This document shows positions 22,400 through 32,072 of a stretch of 64,000 nt of DNA, in pieces. Source of the DNA: Mixophyes australis (lineage: Eukaryota; Chordata; Amphibia; Anura; Limnodynastidae). The stretch spans positions 172,840,124 through 172,904,123 of the forward strand of contig JAVHZZ010000006.1 of NCBI GenBank assembly GCA_036250195.1, in the 5' to 3' direction. The notes beneath the pieces were generated by a model. It had not been told where the DNA came from. It saw only the letters and a list, made by a program, of their open reading frames with translations, and ran no database searches. Position 1 is the stretch's first letter. Every line of letters begins with the position of its first letter. Both the position numbers and the translations under genes were made by a program.

Positions 22400-22465
22400 G
22401 GTTCTCCGAGAACCGAACCCACCCGAACTTTGGGTATCCGAGTACCGAGCTGAGCAGCTCGGTAC
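22400..22465 (+). promoter_or_regulatory. Subterminal palindromes of A1
   Basis: GGTTCTC-C-GAGAACC (22400-22414) and GTACCGAGCTG-AG-CAGCTCGGTAC (22442-22465) are perfect inverted repeats just inside the 5' terminus. A2 repeats both exactly. Family C has a similar TTCTCGAGAA motif in the same place. hAT transposases are known to bind subterminal repeats, so these are candidate binding sites; that role is inferred. Confidence 0.6.
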
Positions 22466-22551
22466 TCTCCCGCCCATTCCGAATCCAAATCGAGGCCGAA
22501 CGTCATTGTGACGTTGTCGGATCTCGGGACTCGGTTCTCGCGATACTTCAA

Positions 22552-22562
22552 CTTTATAAATA
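22552..22562 (+). promoter_or_regulatory. TATA-like box of A1
   Basis: CTTTATAAATA lies about 170 bases inside the left terminus and about 170 bases before the 100-bp array. A2 has the identical motif at 45942-45952. Transcription would start near 22580-22590, so the whole array would lie in the 5' leader. Confidence 0.5.
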
Positions 22563-22730
22563 CACGCCTCCACAGCAATCCATCGCCATTTGACAGAGGG
22601 AGAGAGCAGGGTGTAGTCATAGGCTAATTAGAGCAGGGACAGAGAATACAATATTGTTCTTGCAATTGCTCTAACCAAAATCGCTAGTGCAGAGAGGAGG
22701 ATAGAGGTTTATTATTTTTTCTTCATATTT

Positions 22731-24140
22731 GGCACTCCCCAGCGCTTTTGGGGTGTCCCCCATAATTGTGCATTAATATTTCTGGCTGTCAAAAGTCATA
22801 TCTGTCAGCAGTATCTACTAAATAATTTGTAGCACACCTCAGTGTTTTTGGGGTGTCCTCCCTAATTGTGCATTAATATTTCTGGCTGTCAAAAGTCATA
22901 TCTGTCAGCAGTATCTACTAAATAATTTTTAGCACTCCTCAGTGTTTTTGGGGTGTCCTCCCTAATTGTGCATTAATATTTCTGGCTGTCAAAAGTCATA
23001 TCTGTCAGCAGTATCTACTCAATAATTTTTAGCACTCCTCAGTGTTTTTGGGGTGTCCTCCCTAATTGTGCATTAATATTTCTGGCTGTCAAAAGTCATA
23101 TCTGTCAGCAGTATCTACTAAATAATTTTTAGCACTCCTCAGTGTTTTTGGGGTGTCCTCCCTAATTGTGCATTAATATTTCTGGCTGTCAAAAGTCATA
23201 TCTGTCAGCAGTATCTACTCAATAATTTTTAGCACTCCTCAGTGTTTTTGGGGTGTCCTCCCTAATTGTGCATTAATATTTCTGGCTGTCAAAAGTCATA
23301 TCTGTCAGCAGTATCTACTCAATAATTTTTAGCACTCCTCAGTGTTTTTGGGGTGTCCTCCCTAATTGTGCATTAATATTTCTGGCTGTCAAAAGTCATA
23401 TCTGTCAGCAGTATCTACTCAATAATTTTTAGCACTCCTCAGTGTTTTTGGGGTGTCCTCCCTAATTGTGCATTAATATTTCTGGCTGTCAAAAGTCATA
23501 TCTGTCAGCAGTATCTACTCAATAATTTTTAGCACTCCTCAGTGTTTTTGGGGTGTCCTCCCTAATTGTGCATTAATATTTCTGGCTGTCAAAAGTCATA
23601 TCTGTCAGCAGTATCTACTCAATAATTTTTAGCACTCCTCAGTGTTTTTGGGGTGTCCTCCCTAATTGTGCATTAATATTTCTGGCTGTCAAAAGTCATA
23701 TCTGTCAGCAGTATCTACTCAATAATTTTTAGCACTCCTCAGTGTTTTTGGGGTGTCCTCCCTAATTGTGCATTAATATTTCTGGCTGTCAAAAGTCATA
23801 TCTGTCAGCAGTATCTACTCAATAATTTTTAGCACTCCTCAGTGTTTTTGGGGTGTCCTCCCTAATTGTGCATTAATATTTCTGGCTGTCAAAAGTCATA
23901 TCTGTCAGCAGTATCTACTCAATAATTTTTAGCACTCCTCAGTGTTTTTGGGGTGTCCTCCCTAATTGTGCATTAATATTTCTGGCTGTCAAAAGTCATA
24001 TCTGTCAGCAGTATCTACTCAATAATTTTTAGCACTCCTCAGTGTTTTTGGGGTGTCCTCCCTAATTGTGCATTAATATTTCTGGCTGTCAAAAGTCATA
24101 ACTGTCAGCAGAATCTACTAAATAATTTTTAGCACTCCCC
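22731..24140 (+). repeat. 14-unit, 100-bp tandem array in the A1 leader
   Basis: GGGTGTCC recurs at 22751 and then every 100 bases to 24051. A unit holds CTAATTGTGCATTAATATTT, CTGGCTGTCAAAAGTCATA, TCTGTCAGCAGTATCTACT and AGCACTCCTCAGTGTTTTTG. Middle units are nearly identical; the first and last differ more (for example AGCGCTTTTG at the start and AACTGTCAGCAGAATC at the end). A2 has only four units (46121-46530). The pattern suggests recent expansion by unequal exchange or replication slippage. Confidence 0.97.
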
Positions 24141-24157
24141 AGTGGTTTGCGCTCAGA

Positions 24158-27151
24158 ATGGATTCAAAGCAGTCCACATATGATCTAAATGAGCAACCAG
24201 GTTCTGTCACCAGTCCTGATGTTAGTGTTCCCAGTACGTCATCTGGCCAAGGCGATGTCAAACAACAGAGTGTTTTCAAATTAGTGCAAAAAACAAAAAC
24301 CAAAAAAAAATTTACTGTATTGAAGCGAAAAAGAAGTGTAACTGAGCAAAAGTTAAGTGACGATAAAAAAAAAATTGCAAGCATGCCATTCTACACACGC
24401 AGTGGCAAAGAGAGAATGAGGCCTTCACCTTTGGCTATTAGTGGCAGATCCCAAAAAGTTACCCAGGCTACAATTGGTGCACAACTACTGTTACGCGTCA
24501 AAGCTGAGCTGCAAGATAACAGTGAGGCATTACAGGAGAATATTTGCTCTGATTCACAAATGACAACAATCCCTGTGGAGAGTCCATCCAACAGTGGGAT
24601 GTCTAATCGTGAGCATTCTGCTGATGTGTGCCTTAATAGCCCGAGTGTAGCCGGTGATACCCAAATTGAGGATGCCACTTTGGAATTAGAAGAGGATGAG
24701 GGGGAGATTTGTGTAGGCGACGAGGGCGCTAATGAGGATGTTGATGAGGATGAGGTTGTTTGTGTAAGTCCTGCACCAGTGGCAGCAGTTCTGGCACGTG
24801 ACAAGAAAAAGGCCATTGTCATGCCTGGGCATAAAACAAAAAAATCCACTTCTTATGTGTGGAATTATTTCTACCCAAATCCAGACAACAATTGTATAGC
24901 CATTTGTAGTGTATGTGAAGCCACAGTCAGTCGAGGGAGGGACCTTAACCATCTTGGAACCTCGTCTATGTTACGCCATTTAACGAGAGTTCATGGCAAA
25001 GTGTTGGGAAAAGCTGAAAGTTCTTCCCAAAAGAATACAAGCACTCCCTCATCAGCTAAGACCCTCCGCTCACCGACATACCGACGGCTACAAAATACAC
25101 CCACCACACCATCCTCATCAATATCCTCAGTAGCGCTCGGAGTTAGCCCGGCATCCCACTTAAGGCTGGATGACTCCGGCACTATTATTGATTCCTCTGA
25201 AGAGAGCGTTAGTCCTGCTGCTGCTGTTGCTGCTGCTGGGGGTGAATCGTCATCCCAGAGGCAGGTGAATAAAATGAGCAGTCCTACATTTCAGCAATTA
25301 ACTGTGAAACAATCATTTGCGAGGGGAAGCAAATATGACAGCAGTCACCCAGTCGCCAAGCGAATCACAGACGCCATGGCTGCAATGTTAGTGTTAGATC
25401 TGCGTCCAATCTCCACAATAAACGCAGCTGGTTTTTCACAGTTAATTGAGGTTTTGTGTCCGCGTTACAGAATTCCATCGCGACACCATTTCTCCCGTAA
25501 AGCTATTCCACAACTATACCAAAAAGTGTGTAAAAATGTAGAGATTGCGCTGAAAAATGCCATTCTGCCCACTGTTCACTTAACCACAGATATGTGGACA
25601 AGTGGAAGTGGCCAAACCAAAGACTATATGACTGTGACAGCCCACTGGGTTGGTCATTCACCTTCACCAGCAGGAACAGCAGCAGCATGTACACCACTAC
25701 GTAACATTTGTCACAGGCAGGCCACTCTTTGTATCACCGGCTTCACTAACAGGCATACGGCTGACAATTTGTTATGCAAACTGAGAGATGTGATTGATGC
25801 ATGGCTTATACCACTCGGACTCTCCCCAGGGTATGTCATTTCAGATAACGCCAACAATATAGTGCGAGCATTACAGCTGGGTGATTTCCAACATATTCCC
25901 TGTTTTGCTCACACCATCAACTTGGTGGTGCAGAGCTTCCTACGAAATAACCGTGAGGTGCAGGAGATGCTTTCGGTGGCCCGTAAAATTTCAGGCCATT
26001 TCAGGCATTCAGCCACAGCATGTAGGAGATTACAGCAGCTCCAAGAGCAGTTTAACTTGCCCTGCCACCAACTTAAGCAAGAGGTGGTAACTCGGTGGAA
26101 TTCCACCCTGTACATGCTTCAGAGGATGGAGGAACAGCGCAAAGCCATCCAAGCATATTGCACAAGTCATGACATTGGGAAAGGAGGGGGGATGTATTTC
26201 ACTCTTGCACAGTGGGGAATCCTTTCAGTGCTGTGCAAGGTGCTGAAACCATTTGAAGTTGTGACATGTGAGGTCAGTGCAGACTCTGCTAGTTTGAGCC
26301 AAGTCATTCCTTTAATTAGACTATTGGAAAAGCAGCTTGAGAAAATGAAGGAGGAGCTGAAAGCAAGCAATTCAGCAAAGTATGTTGGCCTTGTCGATCA
26401 AGTACTTAATTCGCTTCACAATGATCCTCGAGTTATTAAGATCTTGAACTCGGATCAGTACGTTTTGGCCACTGTGCTTGATCCAAGGTTTAAAACCTAC
26501 ATTGAGTCTTTACTTGTAAATGAGCGAGATGTGAACTTTTGCAAGGAGCTATTGCTCAGCAAGTTGGCCGCTGAACTGGGCCTCGGCTTGACGACGTGTC
26601 CTCCTTCACTTTCTCAAGCTGTTGCTCGTAAAAAATTAAATTTCCAAAAAAGAAGCAGGGAAGACACAGGGGGCAGACCAGAACAATTTAACATCTGGGC
26701 TGGTTTGAAGGATTTTTCAAAAAAATGTGTCACTTTGCCCATAACTCCATCCAATATGAGTATAAACATGCAAAGGATGGTGGAGGATTACTTTCAAGAG
26801 GTAGTTGATATGGAAATGTCAGACAGTCCCTTTCCTTACTGGGAAGAAAAGCAGGCCATTTGGAAACCCATGTACAAACTTGCTTTGCAATACCTAAGCT
26901 GCCCACCCTCCAGTGTGTACTCTGAACGAGTGTTCAGCACAGCAGGGAACTTAGTCAGTGATCGCCGTAGAAGGTTACTTCCCAAAAATGTGGAGAAAAT
27001 GATGTTTATAAAAATGAACTACATCTTCCACGAGGAAGGCCTTCACCATCCAAGACATCCAAGCACTGACTGTTCTCTAATGGCGGATTCAAGCGGCGAT
27101 GAATTGATAGTCTGTGATGATGACGTACACACTGATGAGGGTGAGGATTAA
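24158..27151 (+). CDS. hAT transposase with BED zinc finger, full length
   Basis: A 997-residue open reading frame from ATG 24158, the first ATG after the leader array; the A2 copy keeps the same start. Residues 1-75 are Ser/Lys-rich. MPFYTRSGKERMRPSP follows at about 76-91, a basic motif shared with families C and D. Residues 150-215 are acidic. A BED-type finger has C250, C253, H274 and H279. The RNase H-like hAT core shows Asp478 (TTDMWTSG), Asp563 (ISDNANN), Arg646-Trp647 (VVTRWNSTLYML) and Glu923 in the C-terminal dimerisation block SSVYSERVFSTAGN. In hAT enzymes these residues form the catalytic triad and the conserved Trp. The tail is acidic. It should cut and paste DNA with TAGAGATG ends in the nucleus. 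The product resembles ZBED-type proteins, but the surrounding terminal repeats and target duplications show a transposon gene rather than a domesticated host gene. No frameshift or internal stop was seen; activity is untested. Confidence 0.95.
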   Translation: MDSKQSTYDLNEQPGSVTSPDVSVPSTSSGQGDVKQQSVFKLVQKTKTKKKFTVLKRKRSVTEQKLSDDKKKIASMPFYTRSGKERMRPSPLAISGRSQKVTQATIGAQLLLRVKAELQDNSEALQENICSDSQMTTIPVESPSNSGMSNREHSADVCLNSPSVAGDTQIEDATLELEEDEGEICVGDEGANEDVDEDEVVCVSPAPVAAVLARDKKKAIVMPGHKTKKSTSYVWNYFYPNPDNNCIAICSVCEATVSRGRDLNHLGTSSMLRHLTRVHGKVLGKAESSSQKNTSTPSSAKTLRSPTYRRLQNTPTTPSSSISSVALGVSPASHLRLDDSGTIIDSSEESVSPAAAVAAAGGESSSQRQVNKMSSPTFQQLTVKQSFARGSKYDSSHPVAKRITDAMAAMLVLDLRPISTINAAGFSQLIEVLCPRYRIPSRHHFSRKAIPQLYQKVCKNVEIALKNAILPTVHLTTDMWTSGSGQTKDYMTVTAHWVGHSPSPAGTAAACTPLRNICHRQATLCITGFTNRHTADNLLCKLRDVIDAWLIPLGLSPGYVISDNANNIVRALQLGDFQHIPCFAHTINLVVQSFLRNNREVQEMLSVARKISGHFRHSATACRRLQQLQEQFNLPCHQLKQEVVTRWNSTLYMLQRMEEQRKAIQAYCTSHDIGKGGGMYFTLAQWGILSVLCKVLKPFEVVTCEVSADSASLSQVIPLIRLLEKQLEKMKEELKASNSAKYVGLVDQVLNSLHNDPRVIKILNSDQYVLATVLDPRFKTYIESLLVNERDVNFCKELLLSKLAAELGLGLTTCPPSLSQAVARKKLNFQKRSREDTGGRPEQFNIWAGLKDFSKKCVTLPITPSNMSINMQRMVEDYFQEVVDMEMSDSPFPYWEEKQAIWKPMYKLALQYLSCPPSSVYSERVFSTAGNLVSDRRRRLLPKNVEKMMFIKMNYIFHEEGLHHPRHPSTDCSLMADSSGDELIVCDDDVHTDEGED

Positions 27152-27339
27152 GCTGAAGATGATGCCGATAACATCTTTTTAAAACTTTCTATGTAAGTGT
27201 AGGGTGCAATCTACCCCCAAAGAGGAAAGGGACTTGTGGCATTTCCATATCACATACCATCTTGAAAGGCTGCTGTTAGGGCAATTTATCCTTAAGGGTA
27301 GGGTGTCATAGACAGAGTGACCCTAAACTGGCTTTGTCC

Positions 27340-28430
27340 ATTTTTCATAATATTGTACAGTCTATAATGGCTGAATTTTTTGGTATTTTATACAAGTGGA
27401 GGGGGGCCTAGAGAGACAGAGTGACCCCAAACTGTCTTTCTCCATGTCAATTAATATTGTACAGTCTATAATGGCTGAATTTTTTAGTATTTTATACAAG
27501 TGGAGTGGGGCCTAGAGAGACAGAAACCAAACTGGCTTTCTCCATGTCAATTAATATTGTACAGTCTATAATGGCTGAATTTTTTGGTATTTTATACAAG
27601 TGGAGGGGGGCCTAGAGAGACAGAGTGACCCCAAACTGTCTTTCTCCATGTCAATTAATATTGTACAGTCTATAATGGCTGAATTTTTTAGTATTTTATA
27701 CAAGTGGAGGGGGGCCTAGAGAGACAGAAACCAAACTGGCTTTCTCCATGTCAATTAATATTGTACAGTCTATAATGGCTGAATTTTTTGGTATTTTATA
27801 CAAGTGGAGGGGGGCCTAGAGAGACAGAGTGACCCCAAACTGTCTTTCTCCATGTCAATTAATATTGTACAGTCTATAATGGCTGAATTTTTTAGTATTT
27901 TATACAAGTGGAGGGGGGCCTAGAGAGACAGAAACCAAACTGGCTTTCTCCATGTCAATTAATATTGTACAGTCTATAATGGCTGAATTTTTTGGTATTT
28001 TATACAAGTGGAGGGGGGCCTAGAGAGACAGAGTGACCCCAAACTGTCTTTCTCCATGTCAATTAATATTGTACAGTCTATAATGGCTGAATTTTTTAGT
28101 ATTTTATACAAGTGGAGGGGGGCCTTGAGAGACAGAAACCAAACTGGCTTTCTCCATGTCAATTAATATTGTACAGTCTATAATGGCTGAATTTTTTGGT
28201 ATTTTATACAAGTGGAGGGGGGCCTTGAGAGACAGAAACCAAACTGGCTTTCTCCATGTCAATTAATATTGTACAGTCTATAATGGCTGAATTTTTTGGT
28301 ATTTTATACAAGTGGAGGGGGGCCTTGAGAGACAGAAACCAAACTGGCTTTCTCCATGTCAATTAATATTGTACAGTCTATAATGGCTGAATTTTTTGTT
28401 TTTTTAAAAAAGTGGAGGGGGGCCTATAGA
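27340..28430 (+). repeat. 3' array of A1, alternating 100- and 104-bp units
   Basis: TCCATGTCAATTAATATTGT starts at 27441, 27541, 27645, 27745, 27849, 27949, 28053, 28153, 28253 and 28353. Spacing alternates 100 and 104 up to 28153 because units ending in GAGTGACCCCAAACTGTC alternate with units ending in GAAACCAAACTGGC, giving a 204-bp higher-order repeat. The last steps are plain 100-bp units. A2 has about two to three units (47270-47520). Confidence 0.95.
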
Positions 28431-28565
28431 GACAGAAAGCAAACTGTCTTTTTCCATTTCTTTACATATTTAACTATAAGTGTAGGGTGTAATATACATT
28501 CAAAGACGATGGCTGCATTGCCAATATGCATAGATGGAGAGGAAGACAATCTGTTTTGTGTGTAG

Positions 28566-28571
28566 AATAAA
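28566..28571 (+). terminator. Candidate polyadenylation signal of A1
   Basis: AATAAA in TGTGTGTAGAATAAATGAAG, beyond the 3' array and about 280 bases inside the terminus. A2 has the same motif near 47685. Use of this site is not shown by sequence alone. Confidence 0.4.
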
Positions 28572-28850
28572 TGAAGGCCTACCAACGAAGAATTAAACAG
28601 TTTTTTTGGATGATTTATTACCTCAACAATTAGATTACTTATCTCTAAAACAGTTGGAGCACTAAATTGGGTTATTTTAGGCACAAAAACATGTATTTTC
28701 CAACAAAATAGCAAAACAAAACCAAACAAAACCAAAACCAAAACACGCAATGGCGGTTTTGCAAAACCAAAACCAAAACCAAAACACGACGGTAATCCAG
28801 ATCCAAAACCGAATCCAAAACCAAAACACGGGGGTCAGTGACCATCTCTA

Positions 28851-28858
28851 ACTGATAG
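28851..28858. repeat. Right target-site duplication of A1
   Basis: ACTGATAG, identical to 22375-22382. Confidence 0.96.
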
Positions 28859-31255
28859 TGATGACTGGCACAATATAGGCTTTGTTTGAAAAAGTACATG
28901 TGTGTGCCACTAGCTAGCACAGAACATGTGTGTGCAAGTTATATAAAAACACATTTATGTACAGTACGCATTAAGACATGTCTTGATTTATGTCAGTGAA
29001 ACTAAAATGTGTTCCTTTAAATTAATGAAATGTATATAAGTGAATAAAATCACTTTCGAGAGTGCAGACAGGACAATTAAGGCCACTGTGTATGTGAACA
29101 ACGAAAGAAGAGATAGTGAAAATGAATGTAATGAGCATTTTAAAAAAATAAATAAATAAAAAGTAATTCAAGCATGTGCACATTCGGCCATTTGCACATT
29201 TGAATCAGGCCCATAATATCTAACCTTCTGGTGTTGTGTGGTTTCATTATTATTCATAGCTTTTACTGAGCTGCAGCTGAGCAATCTAACACACGTTCCA
29301 CTCAACCTTAATAAAGCGGAAGGTCGCCAGCTGTTGTGCAACAAAAAGTACATTCTTAAAACACTCATCTTTATAGCTCATCCACCCTTCAGCTCTAAAC
29401 CATACTGTGCATGCAGTGTGGTTTGCTTGTGGTCAAAGTAAGCTGGCCACATGCGCTCGAAAGAAATCAGATAACTGATCTTGATGCCAGAGCACCTCCC
29501 CTGTTCACATTCTAGTGCCTTGTAATATGCTGTGAATTGCAGCAGGGTTGTGAGCTTGGGCTGTTATTTCTACAGTGAACAAGAAGAACTGACCCTTACA
29601 CAGTGAACAAAAAGCAATCCTTTGCTACCTGTGGGATTCCAGAGAATCAAGAGAATTGCAGAGAAATATTAGAGATTCCATATTGGTATTTGACTTATTC
29701 GGGCTTTATACAGAGTTGTATTTCAGATTTTTTTTCTCATCTTCTATCTCTATTTTCTAACCAAAGCCAGCGCCAACATAGTGTATACACGTTTTGTCTT
29801 TCAATATTAATCGTAAAAAGGTTAATCATGTAGTCGTTATTAGGGAAGATGGAGGACCAGATTTACAACACACAAGTTTAACAAAGAAGATAAACTCACT
29901 GATAGTTACTCTGTTTGTTGCCCTATAATTAACTGCCAGACTAGTGCACTGATTGTTGCATGTAAAGTTTGCCACCCAGTCACCTAGCCCAAGCACTGAA
30001 CAACAGGATCCACTCCCAAATTGGATATACACCTGCATAGCCATGTTGAGCAGAATATGTATTTATCCCTCACGATGAGTGGCATGAAGGCCAGTTGGTA
30101 TGGTCTACAATTCACAAAAATTACCTGACCGATTTCTGTCAGATCTTTGTCCAGATACCAATAACGTTGGACCAAATTGGTGATATTACAGCACGTGTAA
30201 CCAGATTTCATGAATTCTGCCTATCCTCATTTTATTAACCCTCAGTATTAACAGCCCACTGCAGGCACAGTGACTGTGGCCTAGTCAAAATAAAATGTAT
30301 TGTTATGACATTTAGAGAAGCATTTCCAAAATCACATTTGTCATAATTTCACATGAAAGCCACTGCTATACTTTTTTTTCTATTCAGGATCTGTTCCTAT
30401 AATATCTGGGATATATAAAGGAGACTGTGTAACTTCATGGACTGTGAATTCTACCATCTACATATTTTCATGTCCATGGATCTGTGACCAATTCCATTAA
30501 TTAAAAATGTGCAGATCAAGAGAGTGCAACCAAAATCCCATTGCAGACCTGCCAGCTGTAAACTGTTCATTTGTAGAATTCTGGGTGTGAATTAATCCCC
30601 AGCACCTACTGTAACCGGCAGGGATAAGCCATGCTGTTCACATATCCATCCTTACAGTTATTTCCTGTTTTCAAAGTGTCATTCTAAAAATGGTCAGTAA
30701 AAAAAAGAAGTTGGTCAGAGATTTTTTTTTTTTTTTTTCTCCATGTGTATGAAAGAGTTGCTTTGGCAAATCCTTGGTCATTATGCCAATCCCCGAATTC
30801 TTCTTAAAATGTTTCCTCCTGGCTGATATCCAAGAAGCTATCAGTCTGCTCTATCAGTCACTGATTATTTGCTCAATTACTGTCACAAGGAAAGCTGAAG
30901 CCCAATTAGGGCTGAAATAAGATTAACCCCCAGGTTGGGTGCTTTACACTAGAACTCCAACTCTCCCAGGAGTTAAAAATATTAGCTCAACCCAACTCCC
31001 CCCTGTTAATATGTTAACCTACCACATTTATACTACAACTGTTACTTTTTTCACCTCCTTCTTCCATTTTGGATTCCTGGTTGTTTGAACTTGTCTGGTT
31101 TGCTAGTCAATTTATTACCTGTACCCAATTAAACTTACATGTTTCTCCTTTATGTATTCCTTAACTTTACTTTAATTTTTCTTCTTCCCTCTCTTGCTTT
31201 CTGTTTTCCCTTCTTCCTATTAAAGTAATTCTATAGTTTTCAAATAAGCATTGCA
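28859..31255. other. Intergenic DNA, no gene seen
   Basis: Unique-looking AT-rich sequence after the right end of the GGGCCTGATTCA repeat at 29214. It contains an 18-base T-run near 30722. No ORF in it has recognisable homology. Confidence 0.5.
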
Positions 31256-31257
31256 TA

Positions 31258-32072
31258 TTGTATTGTGTTTCCAACGCACAAAGTGATTTATTTTAGCAGA
31301 TGCAAAGTTTAACAATTCAATACATCATTATTATATAATACAGTACAGTACAGCCGATACCAAAAGATACATACATACCGCTGCGCTATCACGGGCACCA
31401 GTGAACAGTAGTTCACCCTTGAATACTGTGTTCAGAGTAGACTGAAGCTACTGGGAGCGCAGCTATGATTATATACATTCAGTGTTACAGAGAGAAGAAT
31501 GCAGATGACGTAGCTTGCTTCTATATGTCCAGACATCGGGTGGGTCCAGGGTAAGCAGGTCATATGTTAGTTCAAACAACCCCCTCAAAGGCTGAGGTCA
31601 ACATTCCAGATGATTCTCCCGCCCAGAAACCAGTTACCACTAGTCCATTAGCATTTTACAGTCTGATATCAATCTGACAAGATATTGCCTAACATCAATA
31701 ACTAGAGTATGCAATATGCGATCTCTTCGGCGATGGAACCGGACAGCTGCTGATGAATAGGGGAATAAAATGATATCAGACATGACACATTTCCTATAAC
31801 TTGAACCTTAAATAACACTGAAGTGTACATATAATCATAATATATAAACTAATAATAAACTAAATACTATCTGCTCATAAATTACTGTATAACGGAACCA
31901 ATATGAATATGAATTAGATAAATAACTAAATGTTGTAATGCGAAATGTACGTGCGTATTTTACCGTGCGATCGCCGTATGCCACGTGTAGCGTGGCATAC
32001 TGAGTGCAATCGACCAATAAAACAATATTAACCAATATACTTTCGTTCATCCAATTATACGACTTCGACATT
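31258..32072 (-). mobile_element. Probable solo LTR of an endogenous retroelement
   Basis: Read on the minus strand it begins TGTCGAAGTCGTATAATTGG. It contains a CpG-rich hairpin (GTATGCCACGCTACACGTGGCATAC near 31977-32001 in parts), a TATA-like TGTATATAATCATAGC near 31470, and an AAAATAAATCAC polyadenylation-like site near 31285, then ends in a CA-rich stretch. That order matches U3-R-U5 of an LTR. No target duplication could be fixed and no internal coding region is present. Confidence 0.45.

Larger units (their letters stand above)
22383..28850 (+). mobile_element. Structurally complete hAT element A1, 6468 bp
   Basis: The left terminus is TAGAGATGGGCGGGTCCGG and the right terminus the complement of TAGAGATGGTCACTGACCCC. 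They share a 9-base inverted terminal match (TAGAGATGG) and are flanked by perfect ACTGATAG duplications. The order is subterminal palindromes, TATA-like box, a 14-unit 100-bp array, a 997-codon open reading frame, a 3' array of about ten units, then an AATAAA. Nothing has inserted into it. A2 is a nearly identical partial copy, so the family moved recently. By structure this is a candidate autonomous element. Confidence 0.95.
21084..29214. repeat. Unclassified GGGCCTGATTCA repeat hosting three insertions
   Basis: A decayed left end (AAAGCCTGA, split by a SINE, then TTTGAATATAAGTCTGTTTG) and a right end TTTGAATCAGGCCC at 29201-29214 look like inverted termini. Internal sequence (CGTATCTTGCATGAAATAGC, CTCTGCGCATGCTCAGAAA, TTTCAGACGTATCATTTGCA) recurs at 54320-54440 and 54715-54740. 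Inside lie the SINE 21103-21393, E2 and A1. The pairing of the two ends is tentative. Confidence 0.45.

Noticed and set aside
24158..27151. Domesticated host ZBED gene
   Set aside because: The frame lies within intact terminal repeats and exact target duplications, and a nearly identical partial copy exists at 46548. It is a transposon gene.
31258..32072. Complete endogenous retrovirus
   Set aside because: Only an LTR-like segment is present; no gag, pol or env-like frame lies on either side, and no second LTR was found.
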